Origin: Clostridiales bacterium
Lineage (GTDB): Bacteria > Bacillota > Clostridia > Oscillospirales > Ruminococcaceae
Reading direction: 5' to 3'
Length of the DNA stretch: 6,196 nucleotides
NCBI GenBank assembly: GCA_029007575.1
Contig: JAQXIB010000092.1
Coordinates: 1 to 6,196, forward strand
Numbering within the stretch: the stretch's first letter is position 1; every line of letters begins with the position of its first letter. Made by a program: the position numbers and the translations under genes. This document shows positions 5,981 to 6,196 of this stretch, in pieces. The notes beneath the pieces are model-generated. The model was not told where the DNA came from. It did no database searches and saw only the letters and a program-made list of their open reading frames with translations.

Positions 5981-6196
5981 CAGACTGTCGAAAAACTATA
6001 AATTTTTAAAATTTGTCACGCAGGCGGACATGCGCCGCCGCAGTGACACCTTGACAAGAAAAACAGCGGTGAGCAACGGCAAAGCCGTTTGCGGAGCTGG
6101 TTTTCGTCGAAAAGGGGGTATCGGGGGAAAAACGCAGAACAAGGCTTTGCCGCAGTGATTGCGTTTGTCCTTCGAGAGCGTTGTCGACTTTGTCGA
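5981..6196. repeat. Non-coding stretch rich in inverted and direct repeats, function unknown
   Basis: No convincing gene is seen here. Structure seen: (a) a nested hairpin at 6014-6048, arms TGTCAC/GTGACA and GGCGG/CCGCC separated by matching GCA bulges; (b) AACGGC-AAA-GCCGTT at 6075-6089; (c) CGGCAAAGCC (6077-6086) complementary to GGCTTTGCCG (6143-6152); (d) AAACGCA (6130-6136) complementary to TGCGTTT (6160-6166); (e) TTTTCG-T-CGAAAA at 6101-6113; (f) the direct repeat GCCGCAGTGA at 6037-6046 and 6149-6158; (g) TTGTCGA twice at 6181-6196. It may be a structured leader, a regulatory RNA or a processing site. Confidence 0.5.

Noticed and set aside
6030..6158. 42-aa basic peptide ORF on the plus strand
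   Set aside because: Its start lies within the loop of the 6014-6048 hairpin, there is no SD, and the translation looks like non-coding repeat sequence.
5996..6196. Minus-strand frame open from the window edge to a TAG, 66 codons
   Set aside because: The translation is rich in Pro, Thr and Arg without family resemblance, and it runs through the strong hairpins. It might be the tail of a gene outside the window, but composition gives no support.
6001..6196. Possible oriT
   Set aside because: Inverted repeats are present, but I recognise no nick-site motif, and no relaxase gene lies in the window to support it.

Overview
The window looks like part of an integrative and conjugative element (ICE) of a Gram-positive anaerobe, most likely a gut Clostridia (Oscillospirales or Lachnospiraceae type). 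The reasons are a CD1110/Tn1549-type VirB4 ATPase, a PrgI-like membrane protein, AGGAGG-type ribosome binding sites and TTGACA/TATAAT promoters. The assignment rests on family recognition by eye, not on a search. All supported genes are on the minus strand, so gene order runs from high to low coordinates. The window ends inside the VirB4 gene.

Layout in transcription order. (1) 6196-5935: an intergenic stretch full of inverted and direct repeats, ending in a terminator-like hairpin. (2) 5928-5668: a small two-helix PrgI/VirB3-like protein. (3) 5635-3951: a cargo unit with a near-perfect sigma-70 promoter, three overlapping genes (an 82-aa unknown, an XRE-type helix-turn-helix protein, a DUF6036/AbiEii-like nucleotidyltransferase) and a terminator. 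(4) 3936-3307: a 209-aa protein that resembles the N-terminal, ATPase-free part of VirB4/TraC proteins, with a TTG start. (5) 3256-1576: a second cargo unit with a 19-bp tandem repeat, a strong promoter, a HipA-like kinase carrying an extra N-terminal domain, and a terminator. (6) 1571-1: a hairpin that buries the Shine-Dalgarno sequence of virB4, then the first 511 codons of virB4.

The conjugation genes (PrgI-like, VirB4-N-like, VirB4) are thus interleaved with two self-contained accessory units, each with its own promoter and terminator. The first resembles a toxin-antitoxin or abortive-infection system (DNA-binding protein plus nucleotidyltransferase). The second is a HipA-type kinase, possibly a recent in-frame fusion of two genes or a gene with two start sites. 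The most striking small-scale signals are the SD-sequestering hairpin before virB4, the internal ribosome binding site plus A6 tract in the kinase gene, and the tandem repeat next to the kinase promoter. The functions of the two cargo units are inferences from domain recognition and gene order.
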